NCBI GenBank assembly: GCA_022036555.1
Contig: CM039119.1
Location: forward strand, 25,874,723-25,938,722
Reading direction: 5' to 3'
DNA: 64,000 nucleotides
DNA from: Microstegium vimineum
Taxonomy: Eukaryota; Streptophyta; Magnoliopsida; Poales; Poaceae
Part shown: positions 12,601-23,100 of the stretch, one piece after another
How the letters are laid out: every line of letters starts with the position of its first letter
How positions within the stretch are numbered: position 1 is the first letter of the stretch
The notes under the pieces: generated by a model
What the model saw: only the letters and a program-made list of their open reading frames with translations
Databases searched by the model: none
What the model was told of the DNA's origin: nothing
Made by a program: the position numbers and the translations under genes

Positions 12601-12939
12601 GGTGTGAAGACCCTTGCTCATTTTGCACCACATCCGGGCGCCGATGTGGCGCGCCACTAAGGATGCGACGACCTGATCCTTGCTCACTTGACACCGTGCC
12701 CAGATCAAGACACGGCGCGCCACGGGGGTGACGGGTGCCCTTGCTCATTTAACACCATACCCGGGTTCCGGCATGGCGCGTCGCTAAGAGGGTTACGCCC
12801 CAACGGGAATCTTTTGGGTCTCATTTCCATGAAAGTGGCTAAGTTTTGATGTTGGCTCGCCAAGCCTATCACACCCTCCTTTACCAGGGCTTGTGACCTG
12901 CTATGCTAGAACACCAAAGGCACTCCAACCTAGGCGGAG
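9660..12939 (-). mobile_element. Full-length RTE-clade LINE
   Basis: A 3.28 kb element reading on the minus strand, flanked by the 18-bp target duplication TTAAAATTAGTGTTTGTT at 9642-9659 and 12940-12957. Its 3' end is a short (GTTGAT)n tail (9660-9681) rather than poly-A, the signature of RTE elements. It encodes an apurinic-type endonuclease and a reverse transcriptase. Exact duplication and complete ends show an insertion that was not 5'-truncated. It lies about 1.1 kb downstream of the NHD1 stop codon, in the same orientation. Confidence 0.9.
9744..12748 (-). pseudogene. RTE endonuclease-reverse transcriptase, broken
   Basis: The first Met is at 12748. The endonuclease N-terminus is visible (GSWNVGSLTGRLREL, then ILCVQETKRKG), followed by its C-terminal half and a reverse transcriptase (LEKAYDKIPR, GLHQGSALSQYLF, and FADDVVL as the catalytic box). 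The RT frame is open for 526 codons from 11537 to 9957. Lesions: a TGA where Trp is expected at 12395-12397; frame changes between about 11760 and 11540; and another TGA for Trp at 9957-9959. Beyond that, the frame runs on to a TGA at 9744-9746. Both stops fit single G-to-A changes in TGG codons. Confidence 0.88.
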
Positions 12940-13164
12940 TTAAAATTAGTGTTTGTTGACACACTTAAAAGATAGGCCATTCTATTAACAGTGGTAGACT
13001 TCAGAGAGGATTAGGATGGTGACCTCTTTAGCTAGGTCAGCCAAAATGCCATCAAGGTTCAGGAACACTGTAAGCTCATGTTGCCACTTGTTCAAACTGT
13101 CTAGGTCAGATGCAACACCCCCCCCCCCCCCTACTTTGCACATCGACATATATTGCCTCCTAGC

Positions 13165-13312
13165 TACTCCTTCCGTTCCAAATCATAAGTCGCTTTGACT
13201 TTTTTGGTACTTTCATTTTACTATCCATTAGACATATGTTATATATAAATGCATAATAAAATGAAGGTACCAGAAAAGCCAAAGCCACCTATAATTTGGA
13301 ACTGATGGCTCA
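13165..13312. mobile_element. Stowaway-like MITE
   Basis: The left end ACTCCTTCCGTTCCAAATCA and the right half CACCTATAATTTGGAACTGA are imperfect inverted repeats; the inner part resembles the MITE at 9207-9353. The right end is degraded. Confidence 0.6.
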
Positions 13313-13486
13313 TTACATGACTCTCAGATGATGGATAGCACCATGCCGTTTGTTCATAAATGAAAACCATTAATTTTTCTGCTGCAATGAAGAATATGCG
13401 ATTTGAGCTATGCAGCTGCCTAACAAGAGCATCAACGAAATTACCGGACAGCAGTTATACCAGACTTCTGGATCTTATTACATATT

Positions 13487-13615
13487 AGGGCTTGTTTGGA
13501 TGCACATGTATCTACCTTAAACCAAATGGATTAGAGTGTATTAGAGTGAAAATTAGTTCAAATACACTCCAACACATGTGGTTTAAGGGAGATACATGCA
13601 CATCCAAACAAGCCC
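13487..13615. mobile_element. Foldback MITE, hAT-like ends
   Basis: The ends GGGCTTGTTTGGATGCACAT and ATGTGCATCCAAACAAGCCC are perfect inverted repeats, and the whole 129 bp folds into a hairpin. It lies 414 bp downstream of the NHD1 stop codon. Confidence 0.8.
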
Positions 13616-13720
13616 AGCATACAAGAAAACCAAGGTTGTTTCTTACATAATTGCACATTTCTAAGTTGCTCCTATTTTTGCAACAGTGCAGTCTTTCTCA
13701 CAGCATCCTCAACCCTAGCC

Positions 13721-13844
13721 TAAGGCCTTGTTTGCTCAATCCATGTGTAAAGTGTCTTGGGTGAAAATTAAACTAAGTTTCACTTCAATACACTCCAACA
13801 CATGTGGATTGAGATGGATACCTGTACATCCAAACAAGGCCTAA
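13721..13844. mobile_element. Foldback MITE, relative of the 13487 copy
   Basis: Inverted ends TAAGGCCTTGTTTG and CAAACAAGGCCTA, with an inner AATACACTCCAACACATGTG shared with the neighbouring MITE. It lies 185 bp downstream of the NHD1 stop and could be within the 3' UTR. Confidence 0.75.
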
Positions 13845-14028
13845 AGAAGGCCTCAAGAAGTTTATCAGCACTCAGATATGCAGGTCCAAATCTGAAGTCG
13901 GGCGTTGAAGCTCAGGGCTGGATGTCTTATTCCCCAAGTTCTGAATACTCTATGTCAGACCTTACATAAGATATGGAAAACAATAATGATGCTTGGTTCA
14001 CCTCCATATCTAGAGTGTGGTCATTCTT

Positions 14029-14148
14029 TTATGATCCCGAAATAAAAGGGATCTCAGCCAGCGAAGTAGGAAAGGATAGATGGAGATTTTGAGCAGCTAG
14101 GTAGGAGATTATACCAGCTGCATAACCTGCAAGGGCAAAACCGCTCAC
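14029..14148 (-). CDS. NHD1: NHD1 last coding exon
   Basis: 39 codons plus TAA, phase 0, with acceptor TTTGCAG. It encodes VSGFALAGYAAGIISYL, a final membrane span, and the conserved C-terminus SLAEIPFISGS. Two foldback elements lie 180-540 bp downstream of the stop and may fall in the 3' UTR. Confidence 0.92.
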   Translation of the reverse strand: MSGFALAGYAAGIISYLAAQNLHLSFPTSLAEIPFISGS

Positions 14149-17100
14149 CTGCAAACACAAGAAACATGACAAGATGAACAACATGGAATGACACTTGAAC
14201 TAAGGATAAATGTGCGTACTGCACGCTTGGATTTATGAATTGCCTGCAGATGGTATTGCAGAAAAAAATATAAACAAACATGATACTCAGGATTTATATT
14301 GTTTCACTGATAATAATAGGATTTGGTATCCTGAGCTTGTGTGACACTGAAGTTGTAAATTACCAATTGATGTATCATAAACATCATATTTGAGGGGGAA
14401 AAAATAGGTGCCCAGCCATAACACAAGCCTCAAACTGATAACTTGGACATGGGTGAGAAACCAGGAAAAACAATTAAAAAATGAAATGAAACAAAAAATA
14501 ATTCACGAACGGTGTCCCTAAGAATAAGAATGAATATTTATGGAAAATGGATGTGAACTCATAGTGGCAGTAGGAAGCAAGATATATTCATATAGTTCCC
14601 GATTATGCTGTTCACATTCATGAACTATTAGTCCAACTATCAGAGCCTAGATTTGCTACAGCATTTTTAACTTGAAACTTTTACTTTATGTCGGCATGCT
14701 TGCAGAAGGTAGACAAACCATAAGTAGCAGCACAGTAACAAGAAAATACAGAAACAAAAAATCAATGATACTAAACGGTGATGGATAAGCCTTCGGACTC
14801 CTCTCCAGCTATGGTCGGCAGCACTTGTATCTTACTTTTATTAATTTACTTTCCTTGGCTTCTAAGCCATGTAATAGGGATATGCTCCGCGTCTTAGAAT
14901 ATGCTGGAGCCAGTTCTCATTTGCTTTATATAGCAGTGACAGACTTTCTTATAAAATAAGCCATACTTGCACTTTCCAATTCCATCAAACGGCCAAGGCC
15001 AAGCTGTCTTATGGCCTTACCAGATACAATCTAGATCTGAGATTCAACTCGTGGTTCCTAGCCAACAATCTGGTATCGGGGCCAGTTCTTCAGTGAGCAG
15101 CCATGTCCACCTCCAACCAGATCGAGAGAGCACACGCCTGCACTAATGATGCGATGATCTACCTCGGCTGGTGCGGCAGCAGCAGGAACCGACAACCGCA
15201 CGACGCCTTGCTGCCGCAGAGGCAGCGGCAGTGGTCAAGACGGCCAAGGAGGCTGCGGCACAAGCCATAGCGGCCGCGGTTGCACCACTGTGTCGAGATG
15301 GAGAGGGAGGATGTCAGCAGATCATAGAGCCCTGCGAGACGACGCGCAGCCTCGTCGTCACCAGAACGGCGCCAAGGATGCCATGGTTGATCACCTGTGG
15401 CACAACCGGTGGTGCAGACCGTCTACCGCGACTCAAGAGCAGGGACGCCCTGGTCGATGCTCACCAGGACAAACTACAACGAGTGGAGCTTGCTGATGAA
15501 GGTAAAAATGCAGGCTCGGCAGCTCTGGGATACGGTAGATGTCGGAGGCATCGACTTCCACGACGATCGGTGAGCGTTGGAGGCGCTGAGCGCCACCATG
15601 CCACCGGATATCAGTGCCTCCCTTGCCAACAAGGCGACGGCAAAGGAGGCCTAGGATTCCATCGCCACCGCGCGCCTTGCACAAACCCAATTCAACCTCC
15701 CCGTTAAATTTTTCCAAACCGACAACGGCACCGAATTCGTTAACACAGCCAACACCACCTTCTTCGCTGCCCGGGGAACGCTTCTCCGTCTCTCCTGCCC
15801 ATACATTTCCCCTCAAAACGGCAAGGCGGAACGCACCATACGCACCCTCAATAACTCCATTCGCACCATGCTGCTCCACGCTTCCATGCCACCCACAGAC
15901 TGGGCTGAGGCCCTCGCTGCCGCCTGCTACTTACTCAACAGGCGCCCCTCCTCCTCCATAGCCCATGAGGTCCCCTTCACTCGCCTTCACGGCCAGCCAC
16001 CCACCTACAGCCACCTTCGCGTCTTTGCCTCTTTGGGTGCCTGTGCTACCCAAACCTATAGGCCACCTCCCCACACAAGCTCGCACCTCGCTCCGCAGCA
16101 TGCATCTTTCTCGGCTACCCATCCTCTCATAAGGGCTATCTGTGTCTTAACCCGACAACCCAACGCATCATCATCTCTCGCCACGTCGTGTTCGATGAGA
16201 CTTTTTTTCCCTTTTCCACCACCTGCACACTCCCTCGCTACCTATATTTCCTCCTAGACCACGACTCGGTGTCGGTGCCTTGCTCCACTGTTCTTGCAGG
16301 TGGAGGCCCCTCCTCGACGACTGCGGCTGCCTCGTCCACTTCGGACGCTGCGCAGCCGCCCCCCGACGACGAGCCAGAGCCAGCCCTTCTACTGCCCAGC
16401 CCCAGCTCGGCTCCTCCACCACCGGGCGGGCGTGGTCACGTGCCCCCGCCTGGCCCTCCTGTGGTTCCGTTCCCACGGACCTACAGTCGGCGACCTCCGC
16501 CAGCGCCTGTGCCATCAGCCGACCCCGCAGCACCGGCGCCCCCGGCTGAGTCCGCGGCATCACCCCTGTCTCCGCCACTCACGCGCACCAGGGCCGGCGC
16601 CCTCCCGCGCGTGAACTACGAAGGGCTCGCTGCCACCTCCTCTCCCTCCCCATCGCCTCTACCAGCAAACTACCGTAGCGCCCTGGCCGACGCCAACTGG
16701 CGGGCTGCGATGATGGACGAATACCAGGCACTCCTCGCCATCAACACCTGGCGCTTGGTTCCACACCCTCCTGGCGCGAACGTCGTGACGGGCAAGTGGA
16801 CTTTCCGGCACAAGTTCCACGCCGATGGGTCCCTCGCTCGTCATAAGGCCCGCTGGGTGGTCCGCGGCTTCTCTCAAAGGGAAGGCATCGACTACGACGA
16901 GACCTTCAGTCCGGTGGTCAAACAGGCCACCATTCGGACCGTCCTCAGCATCGCCGTCTCTCGCGCCTGGCCGATCCACCAGCTGGACGTGAAGAACGTC
17001 TTCCTTCATGGCCACCTCGACGAGACAGTCTACTGCCAGCAGCCAGAGGGCTTCGTCGACCCTGCCACCGCAATCATGTCTGCCTCCTGCAGAAGTCCCT

Positions 17101-20100
17101 GTACGGACTGAAGCAGGCGCCACGAGCTTGGTACCAGCGCTTCGTGACCTTCCTTCGCCAGCTCGGCTTCGTTGCCTCCACCTCCGACACGTCCCTCTTC
17201 GTTCTCAAAGAGGGGACGAGCCTCGCCTACCTGCTACTCTACGTCGACGACATCATCCTCACTGCCTCGACTTCCACTCTTCTACAACAACTCATGGCCA
17301 GACTCCAGTCTGAGTTCGCCATGACCGACCTGGGTGCCCTTCACCACTTCCTCGGTGTCGCCGTCACTCGCTCCTCCGATGGCCTTCGCCATGACCGACC
17401 TGGGTGCCCTTTACCACTTCCTCGGTGTCGCTGTCACTCGCTCCTCCGATGGCCTTCGCCATGACCGACCTGGGTGCCCTTCACCACTTCCTCGGTGTCG
17501 CCGTCACTCGCTCCTCCGATGGCCTCTTCCTGTCGTAGCGATAGTACGTTGTTGATCTCCTCCAGCGGGCGGGCATGGCTGAGTGTCATCCTACGACAAC
17601 ACCTGTTGACACTCAGGCCAAGCTCTCCGCCCACGACGGCGACACACTGTCAGACAAGGACAGCTCAGAGTACAGGAGCCTAGCAGGGGCTCTCCAGTAC
17701 CTGACCTTGACGCGTCCTGATCTGGCCTATGCAGTTCAGCAGGTGTGCCTCTTCATGCACGCCCCATCGTGCGCTGATCAAGCGCATTCTGCGCTATGTG
17801 AAGGGCACGCAGTCCTCCAGTCTTCACATCAGCGCCAGCCCCATCCAGACGCTGACAGCATACTCCGACGCCGACTGGGCCGGCTGCCCTGACTCCAGGC
17901 GATCCACCTCGGGGTTCTACGTCTACCTCGGTGACAACCTGGTCCCCTGGTCCTCCAAGCGCCAGGCCACGGTCTCCCGCTCTAGCGCTGAGGCAGAATA
18001 CCGTGCCGTGGCCCACATTGTGGCCGAGTGCTGTTGGCTGCGGCAAGTCCTTCAGGAGCTCCATATTCAGCTGCCCCAGGCTACGGTGGTTTTCTGCGAC
18101 AACGTCAATGCTGTCTACATGACGACCAATCCGGTCAACCACAAGCGCACGAAGCACATCGAGATCGACATTCACTTCGTGCGCGAGAAGGTGGCCCTTG
18201 ACGAGATTCGGGTCCTTCACGTTCCTTCATCCCACCAGTTCGCCGACATTATGACGAAAGGGCTCCCAACGCCACTGTTCACAGACTTCAGAACCAGCCT
18301 ATGCGTCCGCGGACCTCCCGCTTCGGCTGCAGGCGGATATTAGGCAATAGAAGATTGCATATTGTATATTTAGGCAAGGCGGTCAATTAGGATCAGACTT
18401 GCCATGTTAAGAGATAGCCTAGATATTGATTGGGAGGATTTATTCCTTTCCCTGTATTTGTAAACTGCCATGTATAACAGCAGTCGCTGCCTATAATACA
18501 GGCGCACCTCTCCCATTAAGAGTGTGGCTAATTGCCCCCAACTTCATCCTTCTACACTAGCTAACAAACTGAACAATATTTACACAAACAACTGCAATGA
18601 TCAAGGTAGGTGCAGTCTGAAACAAAAAAAATATTCACAACACTGGACTTCTAAAAGAGAGAAAATTAGCATATACAGATTAAATTCAACAGTTTGTCTA
18701 GGAAATATACGGAAATGCAGTTAAATGCACATGGCTGATACCATAATAAAGAACTTCCCATTGCTGTAATATATCTTTTTTGATAGTTTCTCTTCATATT
18801 TGAACAAAGAATCAGTTTACCTTGCGAAAATACCAAAAGAAATCCACCTTCTCCATTCCCATAAAAGCAACTCCTGCTGCGGAGCCAATGATAAGCATTG
18901 AACCACCAGTACCCGCACAGAATGCAACAAGCTGCCAGAAGTCCGAGTCTTGAGGGAATGAAGTCAGGTCATACATCCCCATGGTTGCAGCAACAAGTGG
19001 AACATTGTCTATAATTGCTGATGCCACACCAATTGCACTAGCAATAAGATCAGCATTTTCAATATTGGCATCAAGATAATTTGCTAACTGCCTCAAAATC
19101 CCTGCAGATTCCAAGCTAGTGCCAAAAGAGAGAAAAACTATTAGGAAATGAACATCTTATTGGTAATGGACTGCAGATAACAGTACAGGACATGTGTTTT
19201 CTCATCACACTAATGTCATGAAGGTGTACCAGTTTATAAATATAAATGTATATTACATAGAACAATTATTCAATACATATCGTAAACAGAATATTGGCAA
19301 TCACTGACATTTGGGGTAGAAAAATAGTGCAACAAAAGAAAAGGCTTATCTCCATATACTGGAAAACTCGGACATGCAAATATTTTGTTCCTCTTTACAT
19401 GTCATATCCCTAAGTACTAGTTCTGGGGAAGCTGTTCCCCATGACATCCTTTAACTGAACTAACCCGAAATAGCACAGTAAGTCCCCCCCACCCCCACCC
19501 CCACCCTGAACCAGCAGGAGAGCTGCACATTATTATATTATGTGTAAGGAAATAATATTCCACGTTAATAGTAGATTGATTTTGGGTGTACAGGGGTACA
19601 GCATATATATAGGCTGGGTCCGGTGTAGGGTTTATAGAATATACCAGATCAACGGATCTCCTTGCCTATACAAGAGATCAACTACTATAACGACACGACT
19701 GCCCTGCTATGACACATGTGCGCCAAGGCCCATGGGCCAGCCCTATAGACGCTAGTCTAACACCCCCCCCCCTCCCCCCCCCCCCCCCCCCCCCCCCCGC
19801 AGTCTGAACGTCAGCCACTTCGCACGTTCAGAACTCCGTAAACACTGAAGAGGGCAGCCCCTTGGTGAATATGTCCGCGTACTAAGATGTAGGGACATGT
19901 AGAACACGAATATCACCAATGGCAATGCGCTCCCGGACGAAGTGAAGATTGATCTCAATGTGCTTAGTTCGCCGATGCTGGACCGGGTTGGAAGTAATAT
20001 AGGCAGCACTGATACTGTCGCACTATACCAGTGTAGCACGCCGGAGAGGAGCATGAAGCTCTAAATGGAGTTGGCGCAGCCAGGTTGCCTCAGCAACTCC

Positions 20101-23100
20101 ATTAGCCACTGCACGATACTCGGCTTCAGCACTCGATCTTGACACCGTGTTCTAACACTTGGAGGACCAAGAGATGAGGTTGTTGCCAAAGAACACAGCA
20201 TAGCCTGAGGTGGACTTGCGTGTGTCCGGACAGCCAGCCCAATCAGCATCAGTGTAGACCACAAGATCAGTCGAAGTGGACGGTCGCATCAAGAGACCAA
20301 GGTGGAGAGTGCCTCGGACATAGCGGAGAATCCACTTAAGGGCGGCGAGGTGAGGCTTGCAGGGTTCGTGCATATGAAGACGGACTTGTTGTACAACATA
20401 GGCAATGTCTGGCCGGGTGAACGTCAGGAGGTACTGTAAGGCTCCAGCAAGACTGCGAAAGTCGGATGCATCAGACACATCTGCCCTCTCAGTTGCAGCG
20501 ACCTCTGGATTGGTGTCAACTGGAGTAGAGCACGGCTTGCATTCTGTCATCCCAGCGCGGTTAAGAATATCTAGCATGTACTGTCGTTGAGAAAGGAACA
20601 ATCCATGACCACATCGCTGAACATGCATACCAAGGAAGTGATGCAGTTCACCAATGTCTTTCATGGCGAACTCCTGCTCAAGAGCTGAGATGATCCGCCG
20701 AAGGAGACCATGTGAGGAGGCTGTGAGAATGATGTCATCAACATAGAGCAACAAGTAAGTTGTATCTGATCCACGGCGGTAGACGAAAAGCGAGGTGTCG
20801 GACTTGGCTTCAACAAACCCAAGGGAAAGCATATAAGTAGCCATACGACTGTACCAGGCGCAAGGTGCTTGCTTAAGACCATACAGGGACTTGTTCAGAC
20901 GACAAACGAAGTTCGGATGAGCAGAATCCACGAACCCAGAAGGTTGCTGGCAATACACTGTCTCTGTCAGGGTGCCATGAAGGAAGGCGTTCTTCACATC
21001 GAGTTGATGAACAGGCCATTGGCGGGAGAGCGCCAGGGAGAGCACGATGCAAACTGTGGCAGGCTTTACAACGGGGCTGAAAGTCTCATCAAAGTCAACG
21101 TCGGGCCGTTGGGTGAAGCCGTGGAGAACCCACCGAGCCTTGTACCTTTCGAGAGTGCCATCAGACTGAAACTTGTGCTTGTAGAACCACTTGCCTGTGA
21201 CAACATTAGCCCGAGGCGAGCGAGGCACAAGATCCCAAGTGTGATTCTGCAGTAGAGCGCGATGTTCGTCTTCCATGGCCGCTCGCCACTAAGGGTCGGC
21301 AAGAGCGCTAAGAAGGTCCTTGGCACCGATGACAGGGATACAGCGTGATATGCAGCAGGTATCCGAAATCCGCTCTTCGAACGCGTGGCCATGCTGTGCT
21401 GATTGGTCACGGGGAGACCGGAATAGCCCCCTTGGGCAGCGGAGGAGCTGGAGGGGGTGGAGTCGACGCAGGCTGGGGCCTGCGTGTGTAGTGCTGAGTG
21501 AAGAAACGCTTAGGCCTGAGCGTTGGGAACCCCGGTGGAGGTCCACGGGATGGTTACGCCGACAGTGCTGCAGGGGATACCGACCCTGCCCGCAGGGCCG
21601 GTGAAATGTACAGCCGGACAGCGGAGGCCACGGAGAACACAGGCGTGTTGGGCGTTGTGGAACCATCGATGGCCGCGCGTGTGAAAGTCCCTATGTGATT
21701 TTGGTAATTGAGTGACAACTTAGGTGAACTAATAGGTGTTTAAAGTGATATACACAGGAGATTAGTTCACACGTGATTGTGTGATGAAGGAGATTATTGC
21801 ACATGAGACATGACATGGAGTCATGTGACCAAGATGGAGAAGATCAAGATGAGGCTTGGCTTGATGGACCGGTTGGAACTGTGAAGGGCAAGTGAGTGAT
21901 GCTTGGCGCCGATGGACTGATGCAACGGTAAAGAGCAAGTGAGGTCAAGATCGATGAACCAATACGGTCACGTGATGATAGGAAGTGGATCATATCATTT
22001 GGTGATAGGTTGGTGCATGTGTTGCATCAACATTGGAGAAGGAGATGGAATGGAATGCTTAAGGCAAAGGTATAATTGTAGGGCATTTCATCTCACCGGT
22101 CATAGGTGTGTAGAGAAGTATATGACCGGGTTTAGGATAGATAGTTGTACTATCAAGAGGAGCAAACTTGTTTGCATATCGGTTATCTAGTGCCACTTGA
22201 GCGATCTAACTTTGCAATGCATTAGGATCGAGTGGCGTGGTGAGAGCAAGTGAAAATGCTTTGAAAATGATTATGAAAATACTAACACACATGCACAAGG
22301 TGGTGAACACATTTGTGTTAGCACATGAGAAGCAAGGTGAAAGAGGTAGCTCGGTTTGGCTCGGGTGCGAGCTCCGGACCATCGTGGATGCGTCCGGAAG
22401 CTAACCCTAAGCGTGCCTGTTCGGGAACAGGGAGGTCCGGACGCTGTTGTTGATCCGGACAGGGACTCCGGACACGCGTCCGGAGGTTTGGCCCTCTCTG
22501 TAAAGACTCTGAGTTGGGTCCGGACGCAAGGTGTGGTCCGGACGCCAAGGTCCGGACGCTGTCCGGATGGGAAGTCGCGCTCGGGAGCTCTCTGTGTTGA
22601 GTCCGGACGACACTGTGCCGAGTCCGGACCCAGACTGTAGAGAGCGTCCGGAGGACGCGTGGCGGCGATCGGCGAGCGCGCCAACGGATCTTTCAAACGG
22701 CTAGGAGGGTCCGGACGCGCGCGGCATGGTCCGGACCCTAGTGATGGGTGCGTCCGGACCCTCTGTAGGAAGCGTGGTGAAGGAAGAAAAACAGCTAGTT
22801 TCGTGGGCTAGCCTATATATACTTGTTGGCCGGCCCCTTGGGCTGGTTGAGCACCTTAGGGTTGTGTTACCCATAGTTGTGCTTGGTGTGGGAGCCCTCT
22901 AACTCACTTGTGCTTGCAAGAGTGCGATTCGATTGCGAGTGAGTGATCTCTAGTGCGTTGCTTTGAGAGATAGCTTCGTGTGGCATTAGGTGATCGTGTT
23001 GCAAGCTCGTGGTGCTTGTTACTCTTGGAGGTTGCCACCTCCTAGACGGCTTGGTGGTTGTGGCTCCGTCGAAGCACGCAAGAAGCTTTGTGAGGGGCAT

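Larger units (their letters stand above)
15065..18540 (+). mobile_element. Ty1-copia element F, internally deleted
   Basis: A degraded primer-binding site (TGGTATCGGGGCCAG, 15071) precedes a gag start at about 15102. Coding runs to the RNase H end at 18343, followed by about 200 bp of LTR-like sequence. I could not match two LTRs, so the outer boundaries are approximate. It is inserted antisense in the NHD1 last intron. Confidence 0.65.
14149..18820 (-). other. NHD1 last intron
   Basis: 4.7 kb. Bases 14149-15064 and 18541-18820 look like ordinary AT-rich intron sequence with no recognisable gene. The middle is a copia remnant in the opposite orientation to NHD1. Confidence 0.8.

Noticed and set aside
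14780..15064. Possible 5' LTR of copia F
   Set aside because: It does not match the sequence after the RNase H end (18343-18540), so I could not pair LTRs and left the boundary open.
22271..22696. Minus-strand frames up to 141 codons in the Sirevirus solo LTR
   Set aside because: They arise from the GTCCGGAC repeats, which keep all frames open; LTR sequence.
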